64,000 nucleotides of DNA from positions 4,527,909 to 4,591,908 of the forward strand of contig JADCRB010000069.1 of the NCBI GenBank assembly GCA_021464245.1, in the 5' to 3' direction. Of this stretch, positions 11,789 to 25,000 are shown piece by piece. Each line of letters starts with the position of its first letter. Positions within the stretch are counted from its first letter, which is position 1. Under the pieces are notes generated by a model. The model saw only the letters and a program-made list of their open reading frames with translations, did not search any database and was not told the origin of the DNA. The position numbers and the translations under genes were made by a program. This DNA comes from Carallia brachiata (Eukaryota; Streptophyta; Magnoliopsida; Malpighiales; Rhizophoraceae).

Positions 11789-14700
11789 ATGAAGTCTGCA
11801 AATGATACTTTTTTGCGGTTTAGCAAAAGCATGGGAAGGGGAGTCCCTTTTCTGCTGGCTTCTATAGGCCTAACCGCCATATTCAGCCTGTTCCTTCTCG
11901 ATTCTCCAAACCCTTTTACGTTCAGACTGATGCATGATGGTCCTGATCAAAAGCTCATCATGATCAACCATCAAAAGGGTATACTTTTTTAAGAATGCTG
12001 AGGCCCATATGTCTATTGTTTTTGTTTTTTGTTTTTTTTTTTGTTTTTTGTGATGATTGCATGATCAGTGAGTTGTTGTGGTGTTTGGTGTTTGTAGAGG
12101 AAGAGAATTGTGACCTATTTAAGGGTCGTTGGATACCAGACACTAACAAAGAGCATCAATATTATACGAATTCAAGTTGTGCAACAATTCCAGACTCAAA
12201 GAACTGTTTCAGGCATGGGAGAAAAGACAGAGACTTCCTTAATTGGAGATGGAAACCGGACAAATGTGACCTTCCAAGGTTTGATCCCAAGGCTTTCTTG
12301 GGAATTCTCAGAGGAAAGACTCTTGCATTCATTGGCGACTCTGTTGCTAGGAATCACCTGGAATCACTACTTTGCCTGCTTTCAAAGGTCAGTACTGCAG
12401 TTTTCTTTCATAGCTCTTGATATCAGATCAGAATGAAACACTTGCATCCTGGCGTTTTTTGGTTGAATTTTGGTTTTTTTACACTTATTTGGCTGTGTTT
12501 CACATGCTTTTAAGGATATACTTAGCGTCTATTAAGGAGTAATTCCTGTACTAGAAGCCACTGGAACATCAGTGGCATTGCATTCTGCACTTTGCTCTTT
12601 CGAAAAGGACGCGCATTAAAGTGGGGCAGACAAGTTATGTGTTGTAAACATGAAGCTAATCTTTACTTTTTATTTTTACTACTCCATTAGATGCAAGCAG
12701 CCAAGCTAGTGATTAGTCACGATTTTGGATGATGCACATTGTTAAAGTGTCAGCTTTTTTTTTTTTTTTGGAAAAAAAAAAAAAACATTTAGCTGCCTTC
12801 AACTGTGCACTTGGTGAGAAGATTAAATTCTTTATCACCAAGCGGCAGCCTTGGCCCCAAGTAGATGAAGGCTAATAAATAAGCCTTCGTAGAAGCAGTT
12901 CGTGCAGAAGAGTATGTACAGTGTAATTGGGATTTTGAATAGCGAGGTACGATGAGGGCATCTTGTAAATCTTCTGTTATTTCGTAGTGAAATATAATTT
13001 GATCGGTTCTCCCGTGTACGTAAGTTAATAGCCGAACCACATACATTGTTGAATTTTTTAGTTTTGAACTTTTTGTTATTTTTACCACAAATTATTATTA
13101 TTTAGCCTAAATAATCAGTTTATATCTTAGGGTCTAGTGGGTCTAATTCTTAACACATGTAAACATGTTACAGAGAAATCACATCTATTTATAGGATATG
13201 GAAAACAGAAATGGCTTCCATAATTTTTTGTTTTGGTTGAAATATGCTTGATTTATTCGAGATTCAGGCACTTTTTTCCTTGATAGTTGATACAGTTCTT
13301 AGCTGCCAAAGCCAGGGGTAGCAGTTGAAGTGTGTCTGTAAGAAGTTAACTTGCTGTTTTGCATCAAGCAGGTGTCGTAATTAGGATGACATGATTGCTC
13401 CTACTTTGGCTGGAATGGCCACGAACCCCACTCGTCCTGTACAGTCTCTGTTCCTTGTGGCCCGCCAGGCCCTATGTCACGGGACATTGTCACATGAAAG
13501 AGCACAAACAAAAGTACATGCAAGGACCAAAAAATAAAAAAATAAAAATAAAAGCACATGTAAAACAGTGAAATTTTTTTGCTCGTCGTCGTCAAGGAAT
13601 TATAACCATTTTAATCTTAAATTTTTATGAATTATTTTAATTGAGTGTTCAATTTTTTATTTTTTTGATTAAATTTTATATTTTTTAGATTGTTTATAAT
13701 CAAATCATTTCTATTAATAATTATCAGTCAAACCATTAAAAATATATTTTGATCAAATAAATATTAATAAAAAAAAGTATAAATGTTGCTTCTTTTACAT
13801 TTCTTTATTTTAGCATTTTAAAAAAATAATTAAATTTATGTATTTAAGATTTTTTTAATTTACTTTTGATTAGTTAAAAGTACATTTTAAACAATTTGAT
13901 TGACAATTATTAATAGAAAGGATTCGTTTGTAAAAGATCTAAAGGTATAGAATTCTATTGAAAAAGTTGAAAAGTTTAAAATTCAATTAAAAAAATTTAT
14001 AAAAATTTAAGATTAAAATAGTTGTTATCCCTTTTCTCGCTAGAAACTATGTCTTGTCACTTGTAAACCTATCAAGCCTGATGATGAACATTTTGGATCA
14101 CGACTGATGTTGTTTTCGAGTCAAAGGTGCCTGGAATGGATCTCCACTGCCTGAGCCCCCCAAAAAATATGAATCCTGAAAAGTTTGTGTTTGATTCAAT
14201 CTGACATACTGGTCAATTTTGCAGGAGGAAATTCCAACAGATGTTTACAAGGATTCTGAGGACAGGAACCGGATATGGTACTTTCCTCACCATGACTTCA
14301 CCCTCAAGAACCTCTGGACTAAATTTCTGATAGCTGGCGAGGAGAGAATGGTCAACGGTTCGGCATCCAGTATGTATGACTTGTATCTTGACAAGTTTGA
14401 TGGGAACTGGACCAGAGACCTCCACACCCTGGACTATGCTGTTATCTCCGGGGCTACTTGGTTCTTCAGACCGGTATACTTGCACAATGGTTCTGAAGTA
14501 GTAGCCTGTCACTATTGCAACGAGCCAAACATCACTGATCGAGGCATAAATTTTGCCGTCAGGATGGCATTTCGAGCTGCTCTTTCCCACATAAATCACT
14601 GCAAGAGATGCAAGAACATAGTGACATTGTTAAGGACATCCTCACCATCCCATTTTGAGAATGGATACTGGAACACCGGAGGGAACTGCAATAGGACAAG

Positions 14701-14983
14701 CCCTCTTGGCGAAGGCAAGATCAACTTAGGAGCTTCCGAGTGGGAACTCAGGAACGTGCAGGCAGAAGAGATTGAAATGGCAAGCAGGAAAAGTCGGCAA
14801 GGGAAGAGGTTTGGGGTTTTGGATATAACAAGGGCCATGCTGATGAGACCCGATGGACACCCTGGAGAATTCTGGGGTAACAAATGGATGAAGGGTTACA
14901 ATGACTGCGTTCATTGGTGCTTGCCGGGTCCGATCGACGTGTGGAATGACTTGTTGCTGGCTGTTCTTAGGAGGCTTAGTTGA
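11789..14983 (+). CDS. TRICHOME BIREFRINGENCE-LIKE wall polysaccharide O-acetyltransferase
   Basis: Exons 11789-11978, 12098-12387 and 14225-14983 join in phases 1 and 0 to give 412 residues. The product has one N-terminal membrane anchor (about residues 19-37), as in Golgi type II proteins. A PMR5N-type Cys-rich region follows (NCDLFKGRWIPD from residue 67). The catalytic GDS motif is FIGDSVARNH (G143-D144-S145). The C-terminal DxxH motif is D387-C-V-H390. Ser, Asp and His form the esterase-type triad used by this family to move acetyl groups onto xylan, mannan, xyloglucan or pectin. The style of the C-terminal half (MLMRPDGHPGEFWGNKW) recalls the TBL19-26 group, whose members act on mannan or xyloglucan, but the substrate cannot be fixed from sequence. 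The second intron (12388-14224) is long and holds an inverted-repeat element. Confidence 0.9.
13596..14031. mobile_element. MITE-like inverted-repeat element in TBL intron 2
   Basis: The left end (ggaattataaccattttaat...) and the reverse complement of the right end (gggataacaactattttaat...) match over roughly 50 bases, and more loosely for about 100. The element is about 436 bp, AT-rich and without coding capacity. No clear target duplication is seen (left flank cgtcgtcaa, right flank ttttctcgc), so the family is uncertain. Confidence 0.55.
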
Positions 14984-15777
14984 TTTATTAACAAAATAAT
15001 GCATAGTATACAACACACATGTTAATCATAGATTTCGTGGCGGAGATAGAATATACATGAGCTTAGTTATATTTTTTTTGGTACATCGGAAATTAATCAT
15101 ATCATTAGATTAATTATGTTTTTTTTCATGATCTTTTATCAACAAGTATATAGCATCACAGAACTATGTTCAAATTCCTTTAAATATCAGTTGAATATGG
15201 GTTGCATTAAATATGTCCTCTTCTGTAACATTTTGCTGAAATAAGCACTATAAATCCTTCTACCGGAAGAAAGAATTCGGCTCTGTTCAGCTAGTGGATG
15301 ACCTGATTAAATGCAGCAAAACAACATAGGTTGAGAAGTTGAGCTTGACATGATACTGACAATAAACTTGAAGTCTGAATATTAATTTGCTGATATTAAA
15401 TTTAACGTAAGCGAGAATGTGAATGTTATCCCATATGCTGGCGAATTTAATACCTTCCAAATTCCAATGTTGAAAAACATGCCACAAAAAAACAGGAAGC
15501 AGATTGCGACCTCAACGTCGCACTTTCCCCTTTTTTTATTTTTATGGCTCCTTCGGGGGCTTCAGGCGCGTCAAGGCAAGCTGGCTGTTGCTGATTCTGG
15601 AAAGGGAAGTAAAAATTTCCATTGCACGACGATAAAAAAAGCAACCTCGTGTGGAGGGGACAATGGGCAATCCGTCATGGAACATAAACGTGAAACAAGC
15701 AAAACTTCGATCAGGAAAATTTCCTAGCAAAACGGACCATTCTCAGCATTTGGAATTAAAACACGGACCAACCAAAG
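14984..15777. other. Intergenic region after the TBL gene
   Basis: Probable 3' trailer of the TBL gene, then AT-rich DNA. ORFs around 15419-15730 overlap on both strands and show no domain. Nothing else is supported. Confidence 0.4.
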
Positions 15778-16130
15778 TGTTAGGATCCAAGGCCCAGTGA
15801 AATGTAGTAGGCCTAATAGTAGTAGGCTTGGTCCAGAATAAGTGTAGTGCTTAGCAAAATAGTAGTTTGTTACTACAAGTTCTAGAAGGTTTAGCTGAAA
15901 TTGGGAATATTCACTGATGGTCATGTATATGTAATGGCAGGGAATATGTAGTTGGTTATGGAAATTGTATTTGGATCTCTCCTCAGTAAAATCTACTTCT
16001 TGTTCAGGAAGCTCTGCTTCTTCTTCCTCTCTTCTCTCAATCTCAATTATGTTGCTTCTTCTTCTTCTATTTTCTGACTATCTCTTCTTCTATTCTCTAA
16101 TTATCTCTCTTTCTGGTTAGGGTCCTAACA
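15778..16130. mobile_element. Probable solo LTR
   Basis: The block starts tgttaggatcc and ends ggtcctaaca, giving TG...CA ends inside a perfect 7-base inverted repeat (tgttagg/cctaaca). This is the usual structure of a copia-type LTR. The last 130 bases are pyrimidine-rich, as in an LTR U5 or poly(A) region. No primer-binding site follows and no internal region is present. The 5-base flanks (caaag and tctag) do not match, so the target duplication has been lost or the ends are slightly off. Confidence 0.45.
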
Positions 16131-17413
16131 TCTAGCACTGGCAAGTGAAATGGCGAGAACAGTTTGCCAAACCAGAAGGAGAAAATGCTTTCTATATTGT
16201 AAATGCACCGAGTTCATGTATGCTGTTCAATCATGGGCACATTCACCCAAGTGCCAACTCAACTTTCCCAAACAAGGGGGAGAAAAAAGAAAAAAAAAAA
16301 AAGGATAGTCCTTCCTATTTGGAGCAGATGGGATTGCTCTTTAAGGAGGCTTGCACATTGATCTCAGCAGTCAGCAAAGCCTACTTTAGATCTACCATTA
16401 CAACTCCCAATAACAGCATATTCGGTTCACTGCAATATGTTATAACCAGAAACAAAGCACCAAAAAGTAGATGACCAATCGGCAATTCAATTAAAAATGT
16501 CAAGATAAATAAGCCTAATCTAGAACACTTTAGACCACCTTTTTTCTTATAATTCTCTAGAAAGTATTAGTCATGCAGTGATACAAATTGCAATTCCAGC
16601 AATGCAAGGATCTCAAGCTAAAAACTCACTGTCAGAAACAGCGGGTTGAATGGGAGTGGTGATGAGCTTGAAAGGGGCAAGCACAAATTTCAGTTATACA
16701 GTTCACAGTGTGGAGCCACCCCCTGCAATGCCCCTATTCCCAGTCTCCAATCCCTAAAATTTTGTTTCTCTTCCTCTCTCAGGCAGTTGCAAACAAGAGC
16801 CCTCCACCAAATATAGGCGAGAATAGTAGTTGTTTGGCTACCAACGGCACTCAAGGAAGGCTAAGAGAAACAAGCAATACCCCAGACTCATACAACAAAT
16901 TCCTAGAAAGAGGTGGTGTGAAACTTAATTCAAATTATATGCTTGTGCTATATTCGATTTCTTATGAAAGCCAGAACTAAAACGCCACATATATACATAT
17001 GAAATAGGCATGCTTCACAGAATAAATGGAAGTAGAAGCTGCATAAGAATGGCTTAAAGCAAACTATTTAAGCATCCAACGTTAGATGACCAGACAATTA
17101 GGCAACAAATTATAAAATAGCCCCCCAGCAACCAAAAGAACAACGAATATAAATGGGGGAAATGGCAAAAAATCTTGAGACTAGCCAGAACAAACAGTTC
17201 ATCCAAAACAATGCACTTAACAAGAAGAAGAAGAAGCAGTGTTTAATTTGCAATTTCTCTCAATAAACACAAAATGCAATTCTCTAACAAAATCTAGCCA
17301 AATAGCATTCATATAAGCCTACATTAAAGAAAATGATGTAAAGATAGCACATTCAATCTACGAAACCAGAAAATTTTCCAATAACCATCTTAATCAGACC
17401 TCCAAAACACGGA
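16131..17413. other. Region downstream of the 2H phosphoesterase-like gene
   Basis: Probably includes the 3' trailer of the minus-strand gene that ends at 17414. Small ORFs at 16145-16474 and 16708-16980 have no domain. A short (aag)n run lies at about 17222-17237. Confidence 0.35.
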
Positions 17414-17963
17414 TCATCCTTCTACATTGTTGCCAAGCACAAACGAGAACAACTCGCGAACAGGCGAGAATTCCACCAACCCAATATCCATCGCATACCC
17501 TGCAACAGGCAACTTCAAGTCTCTCAAAAGACAAAAAGCTTCCCCCATTCTCGCCTTCGGCACCTCCTGAGCCACTGCGCAATAAGGAATCCACGAGTCC
17601 GGGCGGAAATCTTCACCAATCTCAATTCCTTCCTTCTTCAATGCATCACACAACTGAGAGTGGAACTGAAGGAGCGATTGCGAAGGGGTGGGGGCCAAAA
17701 AGAGGACATTGTTGTCACTTGGAGGGCTCCCAACAGTGGAAAAAGACAAAGGCAAAGGTTTTGCTTTGAAGCAAAGGCTTGATGACTGGTTCAAGCTTTG
17801 TGGGATCAATATAAGGATTGGAATAAAGGGTTATGTGAGGTCGGGATTCAATTTCAATGAGTTGGGTGCTGATTTGGCGGCGAGCTAGCACGTTCCAGGC
17901 CTTCAAGACCTGATTTTCCAGCGCCGGATCAAAATAAAGCTCAATTGCATAGCCTTGTGACAT
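17414..17963 (-). CDS. 2H phosphoesterase (RNA ligase / cyclic phosphodiesterase-like) family protein, frameshifted
   Basis: Two minus-strand reading frames together form one protein of about 183 residues. The N-terminal part starts at 17963 (MSQGYAIELYFDP) and contains the first 2H motif, PHITL. The C-terminal part runs from about 17770 to 17414 (PLPLSFSTVGSPPSDN to FSFVLGNN). The frame change falls at the T run 17759-17762 (A run on the coding strand), where one base too many would explain it. The second HxT/S-type motif, which relatives carry as a His in the WIPHC context, reads WIPYCAVA here, with the Tyr codon at 17582-17584. 2H enzymes use both His residues to act on 2',3'-cyclic phosphates or related RNA ends, so the product would probably be inactive even if the frame is intact. 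The Met at 17987 is an alternative start, but family proteins begin at MSQGY. Confidence 0.7.
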
Positions 17964-20900
17964 TGAAAGTGAAAAAAACTGACCCAAAGGTAGTGACTTT
18001 GGACAAGTGCAATACCCAGAAACAGAAAAATCAAGATCTGACTACCCAGATGAAGAAAATTGAAGAATTACCCAAAATGATAACAACCCCAATCAGAAAC
18101 AACAGAAATGGAAAGACCCAGTTGAGAATTGTGATTGGATGCTTCAAAGGGCCAAAAAAAAAAAATTGCAGAATGAGAATCAAATGGGGGAAAGTGAAAT
18201 GACCCAGAAAGAGGAAAGGCTGAAAGAAACCTACAGATTTGGAACTGGAATGATCTTTAGAGCAAATGTGCGATAGAAATTAGAAAGGAACAATCAATTA
18301 TGGGATCAGAGAGGCAGACAGACCAGAAGCAAAGTTAGAACAGCATGTGAAACGGTGGAGTCTGGCCTCAATCAGGAAAAGGGACAGGAAGGGGAACAAT
18401 CAACTAAGAGGCGTACATTAATATCAACGGCGCCGTCTTATTTATGTCTGTAATAAAGTTTTATTTTTTTGATAGCGTATAATAATTTGGTAAAAAAAAA
18501 ATACCGTATAATAATGTTTTTTTAGGAAAAAAAAAAACAGTTATTGTTATTTTGCGTACAATGCAGGATTTTGGACCCAAATTTTAACGGCCGATAACAA
18601 CTATGCACGCAGCACACTCCCGGGATGTAAATATGTAATAACAAGATGTAAAGTATATCTTGAATTTTTGGGTAAAAAATGCTTGACGTAAATTTATTGG
18701 TGTTTATCAATTTAAACATCTATTAGTTAATTAGCCAACTTTGACATGCAGTAATACACAATTGTTTTGTATGTTAACAAATTGTCAAAGTTATTTTCAG
18801 ACACTTCAATAACTGTGTCTTAGACTTCTATTATTGAAGTCTTTCATTTAAATATAAAAATAAATATGAGATTATATAAAATAAAAATATTATTTTTATT
18901 ATATAATTTACGATTCAATTAATTTTCTAACCAAGAAACAACATAAGAAAGGTGATTGTTGCGTTAAAAGTCTTGGGCGTGAAAAGATAAATGGGCATTA
19001 ATACTCAACACCGCATCCATATTTTTGGCTGTGAATGATGGGTCAATTATGATCCCTTCCAGCCATAAATTTGCCCCATGTGCCTTACACATGCAATTAC
19101 ATTGGGTACTATCTACGGTCCTTTTTCCGTGCTGAGCCGTGCAGTGCACAAGCACACAAAGGCTTCAGACTTTGGTCTCATCAAAATTACGGTTTGGCAG
19201 ATCGAGGGGAATCTAATGGGGGCATTGTTTATGATTTTGCTCGCTTTGATGGCCCTCGCAATAGTTCAAGAGAGTCGCCTCGTTTAGGCCATGCGGACAA
19301 ACTGGATATGAGCATAGGGTGTTGAATTATAACCCACATTAGAATTAAGGACACGCATTGCACGGCTTGTTCGTTATCTACAATTCTACGTCACAATATT
19401 TGTTAGTTGATTTTGATGTCTAATATTGTTTAGGCTAGTGTTTTTCTTACTAATATTTTCACTTTTATATTACTTTGTTGTTATCTAAATATTGTTACTT
19501 ATTACTTTTATTGCAATCAATTTTGTGATTGATGAAATTTTTTATATTAATAATTATGATAATTTTATTAATTTTCTTTACATTATTTTGAATTTTTTCT
19601 ATAAATATTTAGTATAATTAAAATTTTGAAGGTTTGTTACATTAGTTTTTAGTTTTTTCTCAGCTTTCCCTTTATATTATTGTTATTAGATTAGATAAAT
19701 GTAGAATATATAGATAAATAAATAAATAGATATAACATGGAATGTAAGGAGAAGAAGAGTTAAATTTAAATATCAGTTTGCTTTACATTATTTTTAAAAA
19801 TATAATTTTATAGTCTTATCATCTTTTTCATTATTTTTATTCTTTTGTTGGAAAAAAATAACCATAATTGTTAAGAAATGACTTATACATATTTTTTTAT
19901 TTAGAAACTTAGTGAATGGTTAATGCAAAACCCATGTTTCGTTTTATCAGCTAAGGAAAAAAATAAAACGAAAACATTGAGGGAGCATTGAAATGGTTAT
20001 TAATGCTAATAGATTACTTTTAGAATTTTATAAATTATAATTAGGGATAAAAATATAAAAAAAATGTCCAAAGTTAATACTAATTAATTGTTTTTACAAA
20101 TTATAATTTAGAGATAAAAATATAAAAAAATTACAAAAATTAAAATTCATTAATTGTTTAGTTACAAATAACGGAAAACTTTCTCTAAACTACTCATTCA
20201 TAATATTATCATTAGAAAAAATAGAACAAAAAGATTGAGAGAGCATTGACATGGTCATTAATACTAACAGATTATTTTAAAATTTTACAAATTATAATTA
20301 GGGATAAAAATATAAAAAAATTTTAAAAGTTAAAACTCATTAATTATCTTTACAAATTATAATCAGAGATAAAAATATAAAAAACTTACAAAAATTAAAA
20401 CTTATTAATTGTTTAGTTACAGATAATGAGAAGTTTTTTTTTCTAAATTATCAATTTATAATATTATTATTAGATTAGATGTCACTATCTTGGGGACGTT
20501 GCCCAAGGATTTTTTTGTTTGTTTGAATATTAGCTTTGTGATTTATTGTTATTATTGTTCTCTTAGAGACATTAGCATAAGAATCATGATTGTTTATTGC
20601 CAATGCTTTTTTTAAATAATATTTTGAATTTTCAATCTAAATAAAATAGTTAAGACACCATACTTTCGCTAATCTCCCGCTTGTACTTTCATCTCTTCCA
20701 TTTTCAAGTACTGAGTTACCAACTCCAGACAAACAAAATTGTCTATTTCTCGGTTGGAATTTTGCAATTGCTCGAATTTGTTCTGATAGTTGTGGGTATT
20801 GTTGAGAGTAATTGAGTGGGGATGGAGGAAGTAATGCCTGCTTTGTGAAGCATAGGCAGTGGGGAAGATATGAGATATGTCCCCAATCTACCTTTACTGC

Positions 20901-22047
20901 CATATTTGCTCCTACACCAACACAAAATGCAAGCTCCTACTCCCTCTAGTCTCTGCTCAAAATATTTGTCCTGACCAATAATACTCGTATATTTTCTCCC
21001 CCCTTTTGAACGTTAAATTAACATTTGATCATCGATGTTTTTTTATTGGATACTTCATTTTAACAACAAAGAAGAAAAAATTTCAATCAATTTACAGTAA
21101 ATACCAACTGAGGACTCTTAATGCTCAATGGGACAGGCCAGGGACAAAAATTCTGGAATTCTTATGTATGGAGATGGAGTGGCAGCACTATCTACCGCGG
21201 CACTATCTATTGTCATCTTTATTCATTAGAAAAAAAAAAAAAAAAGAGGGAGAGAAAAACATTTTTTTTCATAGAATTGATGGATACAGTTAGATAATTA
21301 ATAAAATGATAGAAATATTATTATAATAATACAAAAAAATAAGTTAATAAAGAGAACAAAAATTAAAAAAAATTTATTATTTCAATTATTGAATCTATTT
21401 GTATCCATCATTTCTATGTTTCTCTGTGTGTGTAAGTGTACGTTTTTTTTTTAGTTTAAAACTGTCTAATATCCAATTTATTAGACCGATTAATCTAAAC
21501 TGACCCGAGTAAGATCTTAAAAAGCGGTAAAAGATCTCTCAATAAACATTTAATGCGACTATATTTTCAAATTTTGAATTTCAAACTTGTAATTAATTAG
21601 TACCTAACACCCATCGTGTGGACCGACCTCTAGTCTTTTTTTTGTTGGTTAATACGTGTAGGAAAAAAAAAAAAAAACAGAAAGAAAGATGCAAGATATG
21701 GCTAAGCGGCCCTTAGACCCAATTCCTTCTAAACCAAGATTTGCAGGGCCCAAGAAATATAGGATTCAATAGTTACCCATCTCTTATCTGGACCCAATTT
21801 TACTAGGCCGATTAAAATCCACGCAGCCCAACTTCTCTCTCTCTTTCTCTCTCTCTAGAGCATTGGCAAGAACATTTGCAAATTCTGGAATTTTGTATTT
21901 CCATTAGTCCAATTGCTAAAATATACCTTTCCTAAACCCTCAAGAAAACACAAGCAGAAGCTTAGACCCTAAACTCTTCTTTTACCATTGCTAAAGAAAC
22001 AGACCAAAACCCTTAAAGAAAAGCAGAAGCTAAAACCCTAACTGAAA
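17964..22047. other. Intergenic region between the 2H gene and DEG9
   Basis: Four kilobases without a supported gene. The first 450 bases probably hold the 5' leader and promoter of the minus-strand 2H gene. A tandem duplication lies at 19957-20475. ORFs at 18964-19325 and 20637-20925 show no recognised domain. The last 200 bases before 22048, including a CT run at about 21834-21856, are the likely DEG9 promoter and leader. Confidence 0.4.
19957..20475. repeat. Two-copy tandem repeat, about 260 bp per unit
   Basis: The unit beginning aaaacattgagggagcattgaaatgg (about 19970) recurs as aaaagattgagagagcattgacatgg (about 20230). The same order of blocks follows in each: aaattataattagggataaaaatat, taattgttt, agttacaaataa. 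Each unit also has two internal copies of the aaattataatt...gataaaaatat block. It is AT-rich and non-coding. Confidence 0.65.
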
Positions 22048-25000
22048 ATGAACAATAAGTCTAGAAAACGTGGCCGGAAACCCAAGGAAGCGCCGGCCGC
22101 AGAAACCATGGACTTCCAGTTCACCGGCACCGCCGCCCAAAACGACCATGTCCCTCTCCCCTCCGCTGCAACCGAAATCCCGAGCGCCTCCACCGCGACC
22201 AACGATACCCCCGTCCAACGCGGCCGCGGTAGACCCAGAAAGAATGGTAATCGCGCGGAGAATCTGGAACAACCCAAGTCACCGGAACGCCGGCTGACGC
22301 GCCACAGCGAGCAGAATGGGGATGTTCACGCGCCCAGTACCGAGACGCGGCAAAATAATAACGTGGTGGGCTTGGCGGCGGCGGAGTGGGAGACGGTGGT
22401 GAAGGCGGTGCCGGCGATGGACGCTGTGGTGAAGGTGTTCTGCGTGCACACTGACCCAAATTTCTCGCTGCCTTGGCAGCGGAAGAGGCAGTATAGCTCA
22501 AGTAGTAGCGGGTTTATTGTACGTGGGAGGAGGGTTTTGACTAATGCCCATTCTGTGGAGCATCATACACAGGTCAAATTAAAGAAAAGAGGGTCTGATA
22601 CCAAATACTTGGCTACTGTTTTGGCCATTGGGACTGAGTGTGACATTGGTATGTCAAGTTTTGAACTTTGTATCCGTAGACACTGCTCTGCATTTGTGTT
22701 TGTTTTTGTACGTTTTAAGTGATTATATATATATATATATATATATATGGGTAAATGTTAAAGAAGAAAGGGGAAGGGGGGTGGGTCTGGTTCTAAGTAC
22801 TTGGCTATTTCCGCTGGGTGTGACATAAGTATGTAAAGTTTTGAATTTTGGATCCATGTAAACGTTTTTTGTGATTTGTGTATGCCTGTGGTATTTGTGG
22901 GTGTTTATATTGGGTTTGACTTGTTCTTAAAGAAATGGCCGTGTCTGTGAAGGTGACTTTTCGGGAAGGTGATGAATGTTATTTGGAACTTTTTGACAAT
23001 ATTAAAATATGAATAGTCTGGTGTTCTTTAGTGGAATATTTACACTTGCATCCAATGTGTTGCTTTATTAGGTAATGGTGGTGGTTAAAACTCTTATGTA
23101 TAGGTTATGTTGATTCATTGCTGGTTTGATAAAAAAAGGGAAAAATAGCATATCATTGACTAGAAGGATATATATAGCTTATCATTGACTTATTGCATTC
23201 AGATGGGAATACTGGTCTCATTATTCAAATATGTGTCTCATTATTCAAATATGTAGTGTGCATCTGATAGTCTGATATGTTGGGCTACTCTGTTACATAA
23301 TATCATTTTAAGCCTGTGCCGTTTAATCATTTGGTTGCCTTTATGCTTTGGTGAGACTCTATGTTCATTTCTCTTTGTTTTTCCTCACTTGGTTGGCAAT
23401 GAATGGACAAAATGGAAAACATCAAAGATGTGTTGAACTTCAATTCATTTATAAGTTTCTGGCCAATAGTAGATTATCTTCGATTTTTTCCGGTTTTCAA
23501 TGATTTGTTTTTTTTATTAATAATCAATGAGTATTTTATAAATATTTAGCAACAGATACCTGGATATTTTATGATGATAGTGTTATTTACTTTTCTTTCT
23601 GGTACAGCATTGTTGACTGTTAGCGACGATGAGTTTTGGGCGGGAGTTACACCTATTGAGTTTGGAGATTTGCCTGCACTTCAAGATGCGGTCACTGTTG
23701 TTGGCTACCCTATTGGCGGTGACACAATCTCTGTCACAAGCGGTGTTGTATCACGCATGGAGATACTATCTTATGTCCATGGGTCAACGGAGCTTTTGGG
23801 ATTGCAGGTTATGAAGATATGAATTCTTCCTACCATTGTTTAGTCATGTCCTCATAGTTATTTGACAGTTGGTGTATCCAATGCCTTTGCAGATAGATGC
23901 AGCTATAAACTCTGGAAATTCTGGTGGGCCTGCATTCAATGATAAGGGAAAATGCGTTGGTATTGCATTTCAATCTCTGAAACATGAAGATGTGGAGAAT
24001 ATTGGTTATGTTATTCCCACCCCAGTTATAATGCACTTTCTTCATGATTACGAAAAGAATGGGGTTTATACAGGTATCTTTTTTTTTTTGGTGTATGGAA
24101 AGTGTTATCCGCATATGTTAGGCTAGTAATAGATGTCCGGTGGGGTACTGTGCCTGTAATTGCTCTGACTTGCTTATCTCAATGACATCACTGTATTATG
24201 TTAGGTTTCCCAATTCTTGGGGTTGAATGGCAGAAGATGGAAAATCCTGATCTCCGTATCTCGGTGGGGATGGGGCCTGGTCAGAAAGGTGTCCGCATTA
24301 AAAGGATTGAACCAACAGCCCCAGAATCATATGTTCTGAAGCCATCTGATGTCATTCTAAGTTTTGAGGGAGTTGATATCGCTAATGATGGAACAAGTAA
24401 GCTTGCTGCATATCTAATATGTATTGCTCAAAATATAGACTTCTACATTTTAGGTTTCAAACTTTGTGCTTGATGTAGTTTGTATCTATGTTTTACCACT
24501 TAACTTACGAGTTCAGTTCGCATTGTTGTGTGATTTTGTTGAGCTGTTTACTAGGTTCTTTCAGCTGTGGCATAGCGTCTTTGCTTGCAACTGAACCTTT
24601 TCCCATCAACTAATTTATTTAGAGTTTCCACAGAAATTAGATCTGCAAAGTGACTGGACTTAGATTGCTTGAGTAAAAACTTAAGAAATAAATAGTTCTA
24701 TTGAATGACTTATGAAAGACAAATTGATAAATGATATTGCTTTGGATAGATCAGCAAGTTTTGTTGTGAACATTGTTGCATATTTACTTTTCTTTCATGG
24801 ATATGAGATCATGTTCCTTTTGTTCTCTAAAAATACAGGAAAAGCCATAATTTCTTTAGCCTCAAATTTTGTGTGTGTGTGTGTGTGTGTATTTCTTTTT
24901 CCCATGAATCCCAAGTGTCTGCTATTGCTGCTGGTGCTGTTACCCATGTATTTAGGATCTTATGCATGAGTTGTTGCGCAAACCTCAGTGGCACATTGGT

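Noticed and set aside
18964..19325. Overlapping ORFs on both strands with ordinary-looking composition
   Set aside because: No domain, no splice context and mutual overlap; left as intergenic.
22038..22501. Gly- and Pro-rich ORFs antisense to or out of frame with DEG9 exon 1
   Set aside because: Shadows of the GC-rich first exon of DEG9.
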